From: Candidatus Methylobacter oryzae
GTDB lineage: Bacteria > Pseudomonadota > Gammaproteobacteria > Methylococcales > Methylomonadaceae
Length of the DNA: 64,000 nt
Assembly (NCBI RefSeq): GCF_003994235.2
Contig: NZ_RYFG02000105.1
Span: 1-64,000, forward strand
Reading direction: 5' to 3'
Shown here: positions 38,322 through 47,130 of the stretch, in pieces
Position numbering within the stretch: the stretch's first letter is position 1
How the letters are laid out: every line of letters begins with the position of its first letter
Notes under the pieces: model-generated
The model's input: only the letters and a program-made list of their open reading frames with translations
What the model was told of the DNA's origin: nothing
Databases searched by the model: none
Program-made: the position numbers and the translations under genes

Positions 38322-39419
38322 ATGCTGAAAAGACTATATGTCCATAACTACAAATGCTTGGTTAATTTTGAAATTAACTTTGATAAGGACATTAGTCTTT
38401 TTTTGGGGGCGAACGGTTCGGGGAAATCTACGGTTTTTGAGGTTTTAACTAAATTACGCAGAGTAATTATTGATGAGGAAAAAATTGAAAATGTATTTAA
38501 TAAATATCACATTACTCGTTGGCTAGATGAAAGTGAGCGTAAAAATGTCAATATACATTTTGAACTGGATATTGAGATTGGTGAATCAATTTATAAGTAT
38601 AAATTAGTATTATGGCATCTGTACGTCATATCTGACGATATTATGATGAGTGAAGAATCTTTATATCATAATAACAAAATGCTTATTGAATCTAAGGATG
38701 GTAAAACCTCAGTTATATCTTTTAAAGAGAATGAGGAGCTTTTGCTTGATATTACTCGTTCCGGTATAAATCGCTATCTTTCATTTTATGCAAAAGAATT
38801 TTTACAGTATTTACGTACTTTATTAGTAGTTCGCATTAATCCTTATGAAATGGCTTCTTCTATAAGCAAAGCTAATGCAGAGGTAAAAACAGATTTTTCT
38901 AACTATGCCGAATGGTTTAGTCACCTCAATGAAAAAAATAGAAGAGGCGTATCAGAATTTGAGAAAGCGATGCGCGATATTATTCCAGGTTTTGATTATT
39001 TTAGAATTGATCAAGCTGGACAAGCCAAAGTATTACAAGTCGATTTTGAAAATAATGGAATTATTACTTATTACTTTAACGAACTCTCGGAAGGCCAAAA
39101 AGTATTAATAGCTCTTTATTCTGTGATTTATTGCGCTCCCGAAAGTTCACTTATTTGCATTGACGAACCTGAAAATTTTTTAGCCTTGCCGGAAATTCAG
39201 CCTTGGTTGAATGCACTGCGAGAACAATGCAGGGAAAGAAATATGCAAGTCTTATTGATTTCACATCATCCTAGTCTAATCAATTTTTTAGCTGCCGGCT
39301 CAGGATACTGGTTTTCAAGGCAAGATAACCATACTCGAATAGAAAAGATTACAGAGCAAGATAATGATGGCTTATCTCTTGCCCAATTAATTGAAATTGG
39401 CTGGATTTATGGCGATTAA
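38322..39419 (+). CDS. OLD/AAA-type ATPase of a two-gene putative defence cassette
   Basis: A 365-residue SMC/ABC-like ATPase: Walker A FLGANGSGKST near the N-terminus, signature ELSEGQKVLIAL, Walker B SLICIDEPENFL and switch histidines in LLISHHPSLI. The N-terminus (LKRLYVHNYKCLVNFEINF) is typical of OLD/RecF-like proteins. There is no nuclease domain on this chain; the following gene supplies a TOPRIM-like one. The ATG at 38322 is preferred; an earlier TTG at 38316 is possible. The gene is very AT-rich (15 G/C of 60 at 38641-38700, against 31 of 60 in glyQ at 37681-37740), indicating recent acquisition. It starts 18 bases after glyQ. Confidence 0.88.
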   Translation: MLKRLYVHNYKCLVNFEINFDKDISLFLGANGSGKSTVFEVLTKLRRVIIDEEKIENVFNKYHITRWLDESERKNVNIHFELDIEIGESIYKYKLVLWHLYVISDDIMMSEESLYHNNKMLIESKDGKTSVISFKENEELLLDITRSGINRYLSFYAKEFLQYLRTLLVVRINPYEMASSISKANAEVKTDFSNYAEWFSHLNEKNRRGVSEFEKAMRDIIPGFDYFRIDQAGQAKVLQVDFENNGIITYYFNELSEGQKVLIALYSVIYCAPESSLICIDEPENFLALPEIQPWLNALREQCRERNMQVLLISHHPSLINFLAAGSGYWFSRQDNHTRIEKITEQDNDGLSLAQLIEIGWIYGD

Positions 39420-39978
39420 TCTTAACGGTTACCGCATTACTGTATTGTGTGAAGATATAGCTCAATATGATTTCATTTGTGCTTATGCGAAGCTCTTAGG
39501 TGCAGATAATAAAATTACAAAGCTACCTGCCTATAATAACGACACCGTATTAAAACTTTACGCTAAAGCTGTTAGCTCTTATCGCAAATACGCTACTCAA
39601 AATATTATCTTAATAGCAATGATAGATGCCGATGAAAAAACAGTTAATGAGAGGCTACGCTCATTTGATAGAGTGTTAGATGAAGAGAAATACCGTTTAA
39701 ATCAACCAACTCGGTTACCCAACGAAAAAATATTATTATTTGTTCCAATCCGTAATATTGAATCTTGGTTTTATTATGTCGATAAGGGAAATACTAATGG
39801 TGAAACTCTAAAAGGTAGCGATGGAAAACTTATCAGTTACAAAAATCAGTATGCAAATAAAGACGTAAGTGTATTTGCCAAAAAATTAAAAGAAGAAATC
39901 TGTGTTAATAGTTTGCCCGAAAATGCCCCATCTTCTTTACATCATGCTTGTAACGAGCTGAAACGTCTTAATAATTAA
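39409..39978 (+). CDS. TOPRIM-like protein (DUF4276/RloB-like) paired with the ATPase
   Basis: A 189-residue protein whose start overlaps the ATPase end by 11 bases. It begins YRITVLCEDIAQ (E15) and has IDADE (D73, D75) after a hydrophobic strand. This is the E...DxD layout of TOPRIM nuclease domains, with a later RNIESWFYYVD block like the E-W motif of RloB/DUF4276 proteins. With an OLD-like ATPase in front, this resembles split-OLD or ATPase-plus-TOPRIM phage defence pairs. The nuclease role is inferred from motifs only. It is AT-rich like its partner. It ends 10 bases before glyS. An upstream TTG in frame would lengthen it by six codons. Confidence 0.68.
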   Translation: MAINLNGYRITVLCEDIAQYDFICAYAKLLGADNKITKLPAYNNDTVLKLYAKAVSSYRKYATQNIILIAMIDADEKTVNERLRSFDRVLDEEKYRLNQPTRLPNEKILLFVPIRNIESWFYYVDKGNTNGETLKGSDGKLISYKNQYANKDVSVFAKKLKEEICVNSLPENAPSSLHHACNELKRLNN

Positions 39979-39988
39979 AGAGATTACC

Positions 39989-42058
39989 GTGATAGAAAAA
40001 CAGAATTTACTTTTTGAATTGGGCTCGGAAGAACTGCCGCCTAAAACCCTGCTAAAACTCAGCAACGCTTTATTAAGCGGCATCATTCAAGGCCTGAACG
40101 CGGCCGAACTGACGTTTACCGGCAGCAAAGCTTATGCGACGCCAAGACGTCTGGCTGTTCTTATCGAAAACTTGGCAACTTCACAACCCGATAAAACCGT
40201 CGAAAAACGCGGCCCTGCGCTGCAAGCCGCGTTCGCGCCGGACGGCTCGCCCAGCAAGGCGGCTCAGGGTTTTGCGGCCAGTTGCGGCACGACTTTTGAT
40301 CAACTGGAGCGACTGAAAACCGATAAAGGCGAATGGCTCAGCTTTACCCAAGCAGTAAAAAGCCAAGCGACTGAGGAGTTGATTCCCGACATCATCCGCC
40401 AAAGCATCGCCAACTTGCCGATTGCGAAGCGCATGCGCTGGGGCAGCTTTACAACCGAATTCGTCAGACCGGTGCATTGGGCTGTTTTATTGTTCGGCGA
40501 CAAAGTGATTGAGACCGAAATCCTCGGCCTCAAAACCGGCGCTGCCACGCAAGGCCATCGCTTCCACGCGCCGCAACAAATCACGCTAACGAAGCCCGAA
40601 GATTATGCCGCCGCGCTGTATAGCCAAGGCCGCGTCATTGCCGACGTCGAACAAAGAAAAACTATTATCCGCGAAGCCGCGCAAAAAGCTGCCGATGCGG
40701 TGGGCGGCATTGCGCATATCGAGGACGATTTGCTCGAAGAAATCGCCGCACTGAACGAATGGCCGGTGCCGATCACCGGAACTTTCGATCCGCGCTATCT
40801 GGAACTGCCGCCGGAAGTTTTAATTACGACGATGCAAACCAACCAGAAATATTTTCCGGTTGAAAACACCGACGGCGGCTTGCTGGCTAACTTCATTACT
40901 TTCAGCAATATCGAAAGCACGAATCCCAAGTCGATACAGCAAGGCAACGAGCGCGTCGTCACTCCCCGCCTGTCCGATGCGGAATTTTTCTGGAACCAGG
41001 ACCGCAAGAAAAACCTCGAAGACCGTTTGGACAGCTTGCGCAACGTGATATTCCAGGAGAGCCTGGGCACGGTTTACGACAAGACCATTCGGGTTCGCAA
41101 CCTGGCCAAATTTATTGCCGGACATTTGAACGCCGATGTCGATCTGGCCGAGCGCGCCGCATTACTGGCAAAAACCGACCTGATGACCGAAATGGTCGGC
41201 GAATTCGGCAACCTGCAAGGCATCATGGGGCGCTATTACGCCACGGCGGAACACGAACCGAAAGCGGTCGCGCTGGCGCTTGAAGAACAGTACTTCCCGA
41301 AACAATCCGGCAGCCCGACGGCGAGCAGCACTATCGGGCAAATTCTGGCGATTGCGGAAAAAATCGATACGCTGGTCGGCATTTTCGCGGTCGGCTTGAT
41401 CCCTACCGGCGATAAAGATCCTTACGCATTGCGCCGCGCCGCCCTAGGCATTCTCCGGACCATCATAGAAAACAAACTCAACATCAGCATCGTTGAGTTA
41501 ACCGAGTTTGCCGGCGCGCAAATTAAAACCGACAAAGATCAATCCGCAACGGCGGACCGGGTTATCGATTTTATTTTCGACCGTTTGAAAGGCTATTGCC
41601 TGGATCAAGGCTACACCGCCGACGAATTCGACGCGGTCATTAGCGTAAATCCTGCCGAACCGTTGGACTTCATGCAGCGTCTGCAAGCCGTTAAAGCCTT
41701 CAGGCAATTGCCCGAAGCCGAAAGCTTGGCCGCTGCAAACAAGCGTATCCGCAATATCCTGAAGAAATCGGATACTGAACCTGCAAGCAGCGTCGGCGCA
41801 TTGCTTGAACCGCAAGAAAAACAGTTATTGCAAACGGCATTGCAGTCCGCCGACGACATTAAACCGCTGCTGGCGCAACGCGATTACCAGGCAACGCTTA
41901 ACCGTTTGGCAGCTTTACGCAATGACGTCGATGCATTTTTCGATCATGTGATGGTCATGACAGACGATCTTGACTTGCGCGCGAACCGTTTGGCGTTGCT
42001 GAACTTGTTGTCCGAGCAGTTTTTGACTTGTGCCGATATTTCTAAATTGCAATCGTAG
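39989..42058 (+). CDS. glyS: Glycine--tRNA ligase beta subunit
   Basis: The 689-residue tRNA-binding subunit of glycyl-tRNA synthetase. It starts LLFELGSEELPPKTL, then PTPRRLAV-like ATPRRLAVLIENL, and later the HD-like region and RVQNLAKFI-type RVRNLAKFIAG. The C-terminal DALR anticodon-binding domain includes VNPAEPLDFMQRLQAVKAF and FFDHVMVMTDD. The GTG start is preceded by AAGAG. It is separated from glyQ by the AT-rich cassette, so glyS expression now depends on read-through across the inserted genes or on a promoter inside them. Confidence 0.97.
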   Translation: MIEKQNLLFELGSEELPPKTLLKLSNALLSGIIQGLNAAELTFTGSKAYATPRRLAVLIENLATSQPDKTVEKRGPALQAAFAPDGSPSKAAQGFAASCGTTFDQLERLKTDKGEWLSFTQAVKSQATEELIPDIIRQSIANLPIAKRMRWGSFTTEFVRPVHWAVLLFGDKVIETEILGLKTGAATQGHRFHAPQQITLTKPEDYAAALYSQGRVIADVEQRKTIIREAAQKAADAVGGIAHIEDDLLEEIAALNEWPVPITGTFDPRYLELPPEVLITTMQTNQKYFPVENTDGGLLANFITFSNIESTNPKSIQQGNERVVTPRLSDAEFFWNQDRKKNLEDRLDSLRNVIFQESLGTVYDKTIRVRNLAKFIAGHLNADVDLAERAALLAKTDLMTEMVGEFGNLQGIMGRYYATAEHEPKAVALALEEQYFPKQSGSPTASSTIGQILAIAEKIDTLVGIFAVGLIPTGDKDPYALRRAALGILRTIIENKLNISIVELTEFAGAQIKTDKDQSATADRVIDFIFDRLKGYCLDQGYTADEFDAVISVNPAEPLDFMQRLQAVKAFRQLPEAESLAAANKRIRNILKKSDTEPASSVGALLEPQEKQLLQTALQSADDIKPLLAQRDYQATLNRLAALRNDVDAFFDHVMVMTDDLDLRANRLALLNLLSEQFLTCADISKLQS

Positions 42059-42080
42059 ATGAATCTATCTCCTAGATTAT

Positions 42081-42106
42081 CGTTCCCACGCTCCGGCGTG
42101 GGAACG
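42081..42106. repeat. Palindromic hairpin between glyS and gmhB
   Basis: CGTTCCCACGC pairs perfectly with GCGTGGGAACG around the TCCG loop, giving an 11-bp stem. It is a REP-like intergenic palindrome 23 bases after glyS; there is no T-tract. A partial echo (CTCCGGCGATACGGGAACGC) follows at 42119-42136. Confidence 0.75.
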
Positions 42107-42148
42107 CAGCAGCCACCGCTCCGGCGATACGGGAACGCGATATAAAGC

Positions 42149-42700
42149 ATGTCCCAAAACCGCTACGTATTGCTGGATCGCGACGGCGTTATCAATCACG
42201 ATTCGGATGAATTCATCAAATCCCCGGAACAATGGCTGCCGATTGACGGCAGCCTTGAAGCCATCGCCCTGCTCAATCGCCATGGTTATAAAGTCGTTGT
42301 GATTACCAATCAGTCCGGCCTGGCTCGCGGTTTATTCGATGCCGACACGCTGGAAAAAATCCATGCAAAAATGCAGCGGATGACTGAGGAAAAAGGCGGA
42401 AAAATCGATGCGATCTATTTCTGCCCGCATGGCCCGGACGATGACTGTGCCTGCCGCAAACCGAAGCCGGGATTGTTCAAAGCCTTTGCAGCCGACAACA
42501 ACATTAAATTGGACGGCATGACTGCGATCGGCGATTCGCTCCGCGATCTCCAGGCAGCAAAAGCCGCCGGCGCAAATCCGATATTGGTCAAAACCGGCAA
42601 AGGCCAAAAAACCCTAACTGAAAACCCTAATCTCGATATTCCTGTTTTTGAGACTTTATATGACGCAGCCCAATACCTCACCTCAAGACCCCAGACCTAA
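42149..42700 (+). CDS. gmhB: D-glycero-D-manno-heptose 1,7-bisphosphate 7-phosphatase
   Basis: HAD phosphatase that removes the C7 phosphate during ADP-heptose synthesis for the LPS inner core. The 183-residue protein has the motif LLDRDGVIN with both aspartates, VITNQSGLARG, and the zinc-binding cysteine cluster in CPHGPDDDCACRKPKPGL. GDSLRDLQAAKAAG comes next. The last 41 bases overlap the acyltransferase gene, and glyQ-glyS-gmhB-plsC order is common in gammaproteobacteria. Confidence 0.95.
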   Translation: MSQNRYVLLDRDGVINHDSDEFIKSPEQWLPIDGSLEAIALLNRHGYKVVVITNQSGLARGLFDADTLEKIHAKMQRMTEEKGGKIDAIYFCPHGPDDDCACRKPKPGLFKAFAADNNIKLDGMTAIGDSLRDLQAAKAAGANPILVKTGKGQKTLTENPNLDIPVFETLYDAAQYLTSRPQT

Positions 42701-43406
42701 AAACTATATTGGCTCGGCCCTGCTGTTTGTCGGCATCTTCTCTACCGCTACTGTAGTTGGCGCATTACTGATTGCCGGCTGTATGCTGCCTTTCAAAATA
42801 CGCTGGAGAATCGGCCATGCTTGGTGCGCTATTATCGGTTGGATGACCAAGATTTTTTGCGGTCTCACTTATGAAGTCGAAGGACTGGAACACATTAATC
42901 CCGAGCAGCCGGCCATTATCCTGAGCAACCATCAATCGGCATGGGAAACACTGGCATTAAGATACCTGCTCCCGCCTCATTCAGTGGTCATCAAGCGCGA
43001 ATTATTGTATCTGCCGATCTGGGGCTGGGCCTTGCTTACGTTGAAATCCATCGTCATCAACCGGAAAAACCAGCGCGCCTCATTGCGTTCCTTGCTCGAG
43101 CAAGGCAGTCAATATTTAAACGAAGGCCTATGGGTGTTGATTTTTCCGGAAGGCACGCGCGCCGGCGCGGGAGAAGTATTGAAATTTAATATCGGCGGCG
43201 CGATGCTGGCGCATAAAACCGGCTTTCCGGTCGTTCCGGTCGCACATAATGCGGGCGATTTTTGGCCGCGCTACAGCTTTTTAAAATATCCCGGCGTGAT
43301 CAAACTGAAAATCGGCCCCGCCATTGAAACCAAAGGCCGCAAAGCCGCCGACATCAATGCCGACGCCGAAGCCTGGATTACACAAGCAATGAAAGAGATA
43401 CGGTAA
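42660..43406 (+). CDS. 1-acyl-sn-glycerol-3-phosphate acyltransferase (PlsC-like)
   Basis: A 248-residue membrane acyltransferase with N-terminal hydrophobic segments (about 17-45). The catalytic block is SNHQSAWETLAL, in which glutamate replaces the usual aspartate of NHxxxxD, as seen in several bacterial members. The substrate-binding block is FPEGTRAGAGE. It transfers an acyl chain in phosphatidate or lipid synthesis. ATG at 42660 overlaps gmhB by 41 bases; the earlier TTG at 42648 is less likely. Confidence 0.88.
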   Translation: MTQPNTSPQDPRPKNYIGSALLFVGIFSTATVVGALLIAGCMLPFKIRWRIGHAWCAIIGWMTKIFCGLTYEVEGLEHINPEQPAIILSNHQSAWETLALRYLLPPHSVVIKRELLYLPIWGWALLTLKSIVINRKNQRASLRSLLEQGSQYLNEGLWVLIFPEGTRAGAGEVLKFNIGGAMLAHKTGFPVVPVAHNAGDFWPRYSFLKYPGVIKLKIGPAIETKGRKAADINADAEAWITQAMKEIR

Positions 43407-43503
43407 GGCTCAAAACGAAAAAACCTTTCCCCTTGAACCTTTTACCTTGCACCTGACGTATAATGCCGCACATCGCGTTTTCACTCATTACGGATATACA
43501 GAC

Positions 43504-43911
43504 ATGAAAAAACTACTGCTTCTTTCCCTCTCGGCATTATTACTCTCAGGTTGCTCGGATAAAAAACAATTCGAACAGGCTGTATTGGATCAAATGCAGT
43601 TGGAAAAAGATGTTAAGGACTATAAATTATCCCCCGAACGCATGGCTAAATGCGTCGTCGATACAACGTCAAACCGCATGCCCGGTATTTTTGCGCTCGA
43701 CCCCAAGCGTCTGACTGCTTACCGTAACTATACAAAATGGCTGACGCTGTCCTCGTCTCAAGATCCAAAAAAGACTATTGATGAATTGAACAAGGATTTC
43801 GGTTCGCCAAAAGAGTTTGCAGAGGCTCGCGCGAACTATACCGAAAGCCAGATGGACTGTTTATCTGCGTTGATCGGGGAATCGGAAGAACCGACAAAAG
43901 ATGAAAAATAA
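43504..43911 (+). CDS. Small lipoprotein of unknown function
   Basis: A 135-residue protein with a lipoprotein signal peptide ending LLLSGC, cleaved before the lipidated cysteine at about 17. The mature part is charged, with two cysteines (AKCVVD, MDCLSAL) that could form a disulfide. I do not recognise a family. The ATG at 43504 was chosen over an earlier in-frame ATG because it puts the lysine pair and hydrophobic core at the N-terminus. A bidirectional hairpin follows. Confidence 0.75.
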   Translation: MKKLLLLSLSALLLSGCSDKKQFEQAVLDQMQLEKDVKDYKLSPERMAKCVVDTTSNRMPGIFALDPKRLTAYRNYTKWLTLSSSQDPKKTIDELNKDFGSPKEFAEARANYTESQMDCLSALIGESEEPTKDEK

Positions 43912-43931
43912 CTTTTTTAAGTAATCCGAGC

Positions 43932-43959
43932 AAGGGCGGCAGCCAAACCGGCCGCCCTT
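43932..43959. terminator. Hairpin terminator between convergent genes
   Basis: AAGGGCGGC pairs perfectly with GCCGCCCTT across ten bases. It lies between the lipoprotein gene (+) and the YchJ gene (-), so it may terminate both; T-tracts are short. Confidence 0.65.
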
Positions 43960-43970
43960 TAGACTCAACC

Positions 43971-44456
43971 TCACGCAGCTCCGCAGCAGCGTTTAAACTT
44001 TTTGCCGCTACCGCAAGAACACGGCGCATTCTTACCCAGGTTAGTCTGCTGGCCTACCTTGCCGATCGATTTAACCACGCCGTCCAGATAAAACCAGCCG
44101 CCCGCCCGTTTAACAAACTGGCTGATCTCGTTCATCACGTATTCTTCGCCATCCTGTAAATAATACGCCTTAAACTCCACTACGCCTTTGGCATCCTTAA
44201 CGCCGCCTTTTTTAGTGTTGCCGATTTCCAGCCGTTGCCATTCGACTTTTTCCTTGGAAAAATCGATCAATTCAGGCCGCACAGTGGCGTCCCAAGTCTG
44301 TTGTAAATAGCCGGCGTTATGCATCGCATAAGCGGTGAAGCGCGAGCGCATCAAAGCTTCGGCAGTTAACGGCTTTTTTTCGCCGGAATGAAACGGGCCG
44401 CAACATTGAGCGTATTCGATGCCGGAGCCGCAAAGGCAGAGAGTCTGTGTGTCCAA
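43971..44456 (-). CDS. YchJ family protein with SEC-C metal-binding motifs
   Basis: A UPF0225/YchJ-type protein with cysteine-rich SEC-C motifs at both ends: CLCGSGIEYAQCCGPF at the N-terminus and CSCGSGKKFKRCCG at the C-terminus. The central fold contains LMRSRFTAYA. Function is unknown; SEC-C motifs bind zinc. I chose the TTG at 44456 (161 residues) because GAGGA lies 7 bases upstream and the first motif then sits at the N-terminus as in the family. A GTG at 44528 would add 24 residues without family similarity. Confidence 0.85.
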   Translation of the reverse strand: MDTQTLCLCGSGIEYAQCCGPFHSGEKKPLTAEALMRSRFTAYAMHNAGYLQQTWDATVRPELIDFSKEKVEWQRLEIGNTKKGGVKDAKGVVEFKAYYLQDGEEYVMNEISQFVKRAGGWFYLDGVVKSIGKVGQQTNLGKNAPCSCGSGKKFKRCCGAA

Positions 44457-44550
44457 AAGTAATTCCTCGTTAAAATTCCGGCTTATTTTACATGGATCAG
44501 GATTCGAGAGCAGGATGAAAACCGACACGGTTGCCTGCCCGATTCCTGCT

Positions 44551-44690
44551 TATACCCAAAGGGCATAAGTTTCGTTTGAGTAGACAAGCTAACTCAACTC
44601 AGCTTTATACCCAAAGGGCATAAGTTTCGTTTGAGTAGACAAGCTAACTCAACTCAGCTTTATACCCAAAGGGCATAAGTTTCGTTTAAG
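44551..44690 (+). repeat. Palindromic repeat family P, tandem array (two full units and a partial)
   Basis: Units start at 44551, 44606 and 44661, a 55-base period. The first two are identical by eye. The third ends after GCATAAGTTTCGTTTAAGCAG, where it is truncated. The hairpin arms here are GAGTAG and CTAACTC, again changed on both sides compared with other copies. A TATAAT at 44705-44710 follows closely and may serve dusA. Confidence 0.9.
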
Positions 44691-44780
44691 CAGGGAAGTC
44701 CCGTTATAATATCGCTTCAAATCGGATTCACCCCCTGCCCCAACGCCACCCCGTAACTCACTCAACTACCCGGTAAGAAA

Positions 44781-45782
44781 TTGACACATAGCAAAGAAAC
44801 ACAGACATATCCCAGCAGAAAATTCTGCGTTGCGCCGATGTTGGATTGGACCGACAGGCACTGCCGTTATTTTCACCGGCTGATCTCGCAACACGCGCTC
44901 TTGTATACCGAGATGGTGACGACCGGCGCGTTGATTCACGGCGACCATCACCGTTTTTTGCAATTTAATGCCGCGGAGAAACCGGTTGCGTTTCAATTGG
45001 GCGGCAGCAATCCGCGCGAGCTGGCTATCTGCGCGAAGATGATTGAAGATTACGGCTACAACGAGGTGAATTTAAATGTCGGCTGCCCGAGCGACAGGGT
45101 CCAAAACGGCCGTTTCGGCGCTTGCCTGATGGCAGAGCCCGAGCTGGTTGCCGCCTGCGTTGCCGCAATGGCTCAGGCGGTTTCGATTCCGGTCACGGTC
45201 AAGTCGAGAATCGGCATTGACGAGCGCGATTCTTACGAAGAATTGGCGCATTTTATCTCGGCCATTGCCGATGCTGGCTGCAAGACTTTTATTATTCATG
45301 CCAGAAAGGCGTGGCTGAGCGGCTTATCGCCCAAACAAAACCGCGACATTCCGCCGTTGCGCTACGATGTCGTCTATCAAATAAAACAGGATTTTCCGCA
45401 GCTGGAAATCATCCTGAACGGAGGTGTCCTGACACTGGATCAGGCCGAAGAAGTCTTGCAGCATGTCGACGGCGTGATGGTAGGCCGGGAGGCTTATCAT
45501 AATCCGTATTTGCTGGCCGAAGTGGACAGGCGCTTTTATGGCGAGTCCGAAGCCCCCCGTTCCCGGGAAATGATTATGGAACGGCTAATCCCCTATATTC
45601 AGGAACAGCTGGACCGTAAAGACGGCGTGCGCTTAAACAGCATAACCCGTCATATTTTGGGCCTGTTTCATGGCGAACCGGGCGCCAGGGGCTGGCGTCG
45701 GCATCTTAGCGAGAATGTCTGTAAACCCGGCGCGGACATTAATGTGCTGTTGAATGCGCTTCAGACAAGAGAACGCGGATGA
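44781..45782 (+). CDS. dusA: tRNA-dihydrouridine(20/20a) synthase DusA
   Basis: FMN enzyme that reduces uridines 20 and 20a in the tRNA D-loop. The 333-residue protein is a TIM barrel with [19 protein letters not shown] at the N-terminus, the catalytic-cysteine segment [19 protein letters not shown] and the FMN-phosphate region LNGGVLT and [14 protein letters not shown]. The [16 protein letters not shown] block marks the DusA branch. The start is TTG with only a weak upstream GGTAAG, but no other candidate leaves the barrel intact. Confidence 0.95.
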   Translation: MTHSKETQTYPSRKFCVAPMLDWTDRHCRYFHRLISQHALLYTEMVTTGALIHGDHHRFLQFNAAEKPVAFQLGGSNPRELAICAKMIEDYGYNEVNLNVGCPSDRVQNGRFGACLMAEPELVAACVAAMAQAVSIPVTVKSRIGIDERDSYEELAHFISAIADAGCKTFIIHARKAWLSGLSPKQNRDIPPLRYDVVYQIKQDFPQLEIILNGGVLTLDQAEEVLQHVDGVMVGREAYHNPYLLAEVDRRFYGESEAPRSREMIMERLIPYIQEQLDRKDGVRLNSITRHILGLFHGEPGARGWRRHLSENVCKPGADINVLLNALQTRERG

Positions 45783-46094
45783 CGCGAATTTAAGCGGAAG
45801 CACACAGATAAAAATCAAATTTGCCAAGCATAGGTGTTGAAGATCAAATCCGTGTCATCCGTATTCCATTTTCTTATATCCCAAACTAGGAACGTGGAAC
45901 TGCCCCGCATTGCTTCATAGAAAAAGGTAAGCGAGAGTCAGAGCCGATACCTCGCATTAGCTGTAACCGAGACATGTGAAAACACATGAAGGGCTAACTC
46001 TCTTAATACTTGAAATAGCTTGTCCGCTGAAATGCTTTAATTCCGGTATCTTACATCAAACGATTAACATGCAAGCGGCTAAAGAATTAAGCTT
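45783..46094. other. Gene-free region downstream of dusA
   Basis: About 310 bases. The first 90 resemble the ATCCGTGTCATCCGT repeat family seen at 42-162. At 45973-45988 CATGTG-AAAA-CACATG forms a tight hairpin, and GCGAG/CTCGC and GAGAGT/ACTCTC complementarities surround it, so a structured RNA leading into the broken transporter gene is possible. I could not match it to a known riboswitch. Confidence 0.35.
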
Positions 46095-46546
46095 AATGTT
46101 TTAACGGCCAAACTGTTTAGTGAAGTGGTGGTTTTGATGGGAACCAGGCTTCCGATAACGGCCGAAGCCATGGACTGGCAACGGAGTTTCGTGGGTACGG
46201 TGTTCGTAGCTTTTGCTACTTCATTACCCGAAGTGGCGGTCCTGTTTCGGCGTTGAGAATCGGAGCGTTGAACATGGCCATCAGCAACTTGTTGGGCAGC
46301 AACTTGTTCAATCCGGTCATTATCGCCATTGATGATATGGCGTGCTTGAAGTGCCCTCTCCTCGCCAACGTTTCGCCGGTGCATCTGGTTACGATCCAGT
46401 CTGCCATCATGATGACCGGCATTGCCATTGTCGGGCTTCGGTAGCGTCCGCAACAACGCTTGTTCAAGACGGTAGGCTGGGGCAGCCTGTTCATGTTCAT
46501 CATTTACATCCTTAATCTGTCGGCGCTGTATTTGCAACAAGAATAG
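46095..46546 (+). pseudogene. Remnant of a sodium/calcium exchanger family gene
   Basis: The C-terminal repeat of a CaCA-family antiporter is readable in two frames. VFVAFATSLPEVAV (first frame) carries the GT..A..TSLPE signature, and IGALNMAISNLLGSNLFN (second frame) carries the GN..GSN.FN signature. The frame changes near 46240, and an in-frame stop occurs at 46442-46444 before the last membrane segment. The N-terminal half is missing. Non-functional remnant. Confidence 0.8.
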
Positions 46547-46669
46547 CGCTTAAACAGGCTGAGTATTTTGACCATGATTATCGAATAGTGACGCGGGATA
46601 CAGTAATGTTAACTTCGAACAAAAAACGGGATACTATGAATGTATGATTGAATGCATAGAGGTGGTGTT

Positions 46670-47026
46670 ATGAAAATGCTCGTTTTTTCTTTTGTTGCAG
46701 GAACTGTGTTGCTCTATTTTTTGAATATAGCGTTATTAAAAACCCCGTTACTCGATCTTCATTGGTCAATCCATGCAGGCCTAAGGTTTTTAATAGGTTT
46801 TATCGTCCTAGGCGTTAGTTATTTTCATGCGCACGCCGTTAAATTTAAAAGCGCTGTATATATAACAGCTTGCATTGTAACAATAGATTATTTCTACGAT
46901 TACTATGCGCAAGGCCATAGGCTTAATTTGGAAATCATATTACACGGAGTCTTTATGATGATATGGGGAGCGATTTTGGGCTACCTGACCGCAAAATACC
47001 TAAGAGAGCGATTAATGCGTGATTAA
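46670..47026 (+). CDS. Small membrane protein of unknown function
   Basis: A 118-residue protein with four predicted hydrophobic segments (about 3-22, 30-55, 62-78, 92-110), so an integral membrane protein. I do not recognise a family. AGAGGTGG just upstream supports the ATG at 46670 over the earlier ATG at 46652. It stands between the exchanger remnant and the NtrC-type regulator and shares no operon. Confidence 0.65.
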   Translation: MKMLVFSFVAGTVLLYFLNIALLKTPLLDLHWSIHAGLRFLIGFIVLGVSYFHAHAVKFKSAVYITACIVTIDYFYDYYAQGHRLNLEIILHGVFMMIWGAILGYLTAKYLRERLMRD

Positions 47027-47130
47027 TCCAGCGCTAAAATCCGTCATTTTCGTCGACAATGACGATTCTCCGCACATCCGCGCAAGCTGTGGCTGAATGG
47101 ATACGGAACGACTACGGCCATGTCCAAACT

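Noticed and set aside
38316-39419. Calling the ATPase gene an ABC transporter subunit
   Set aside because: There is no permease gene and the N-terminus is of the OLD/RecF type; the overlapping partner has TOPRIM-like motifs.
44551-44690. Short tandem direct repeats that might be a CRISPR array
   Set aside because: The 55-base units abut directly with no unique spacers, and the same unit occurs singly elsewhere; no cas genes are present.
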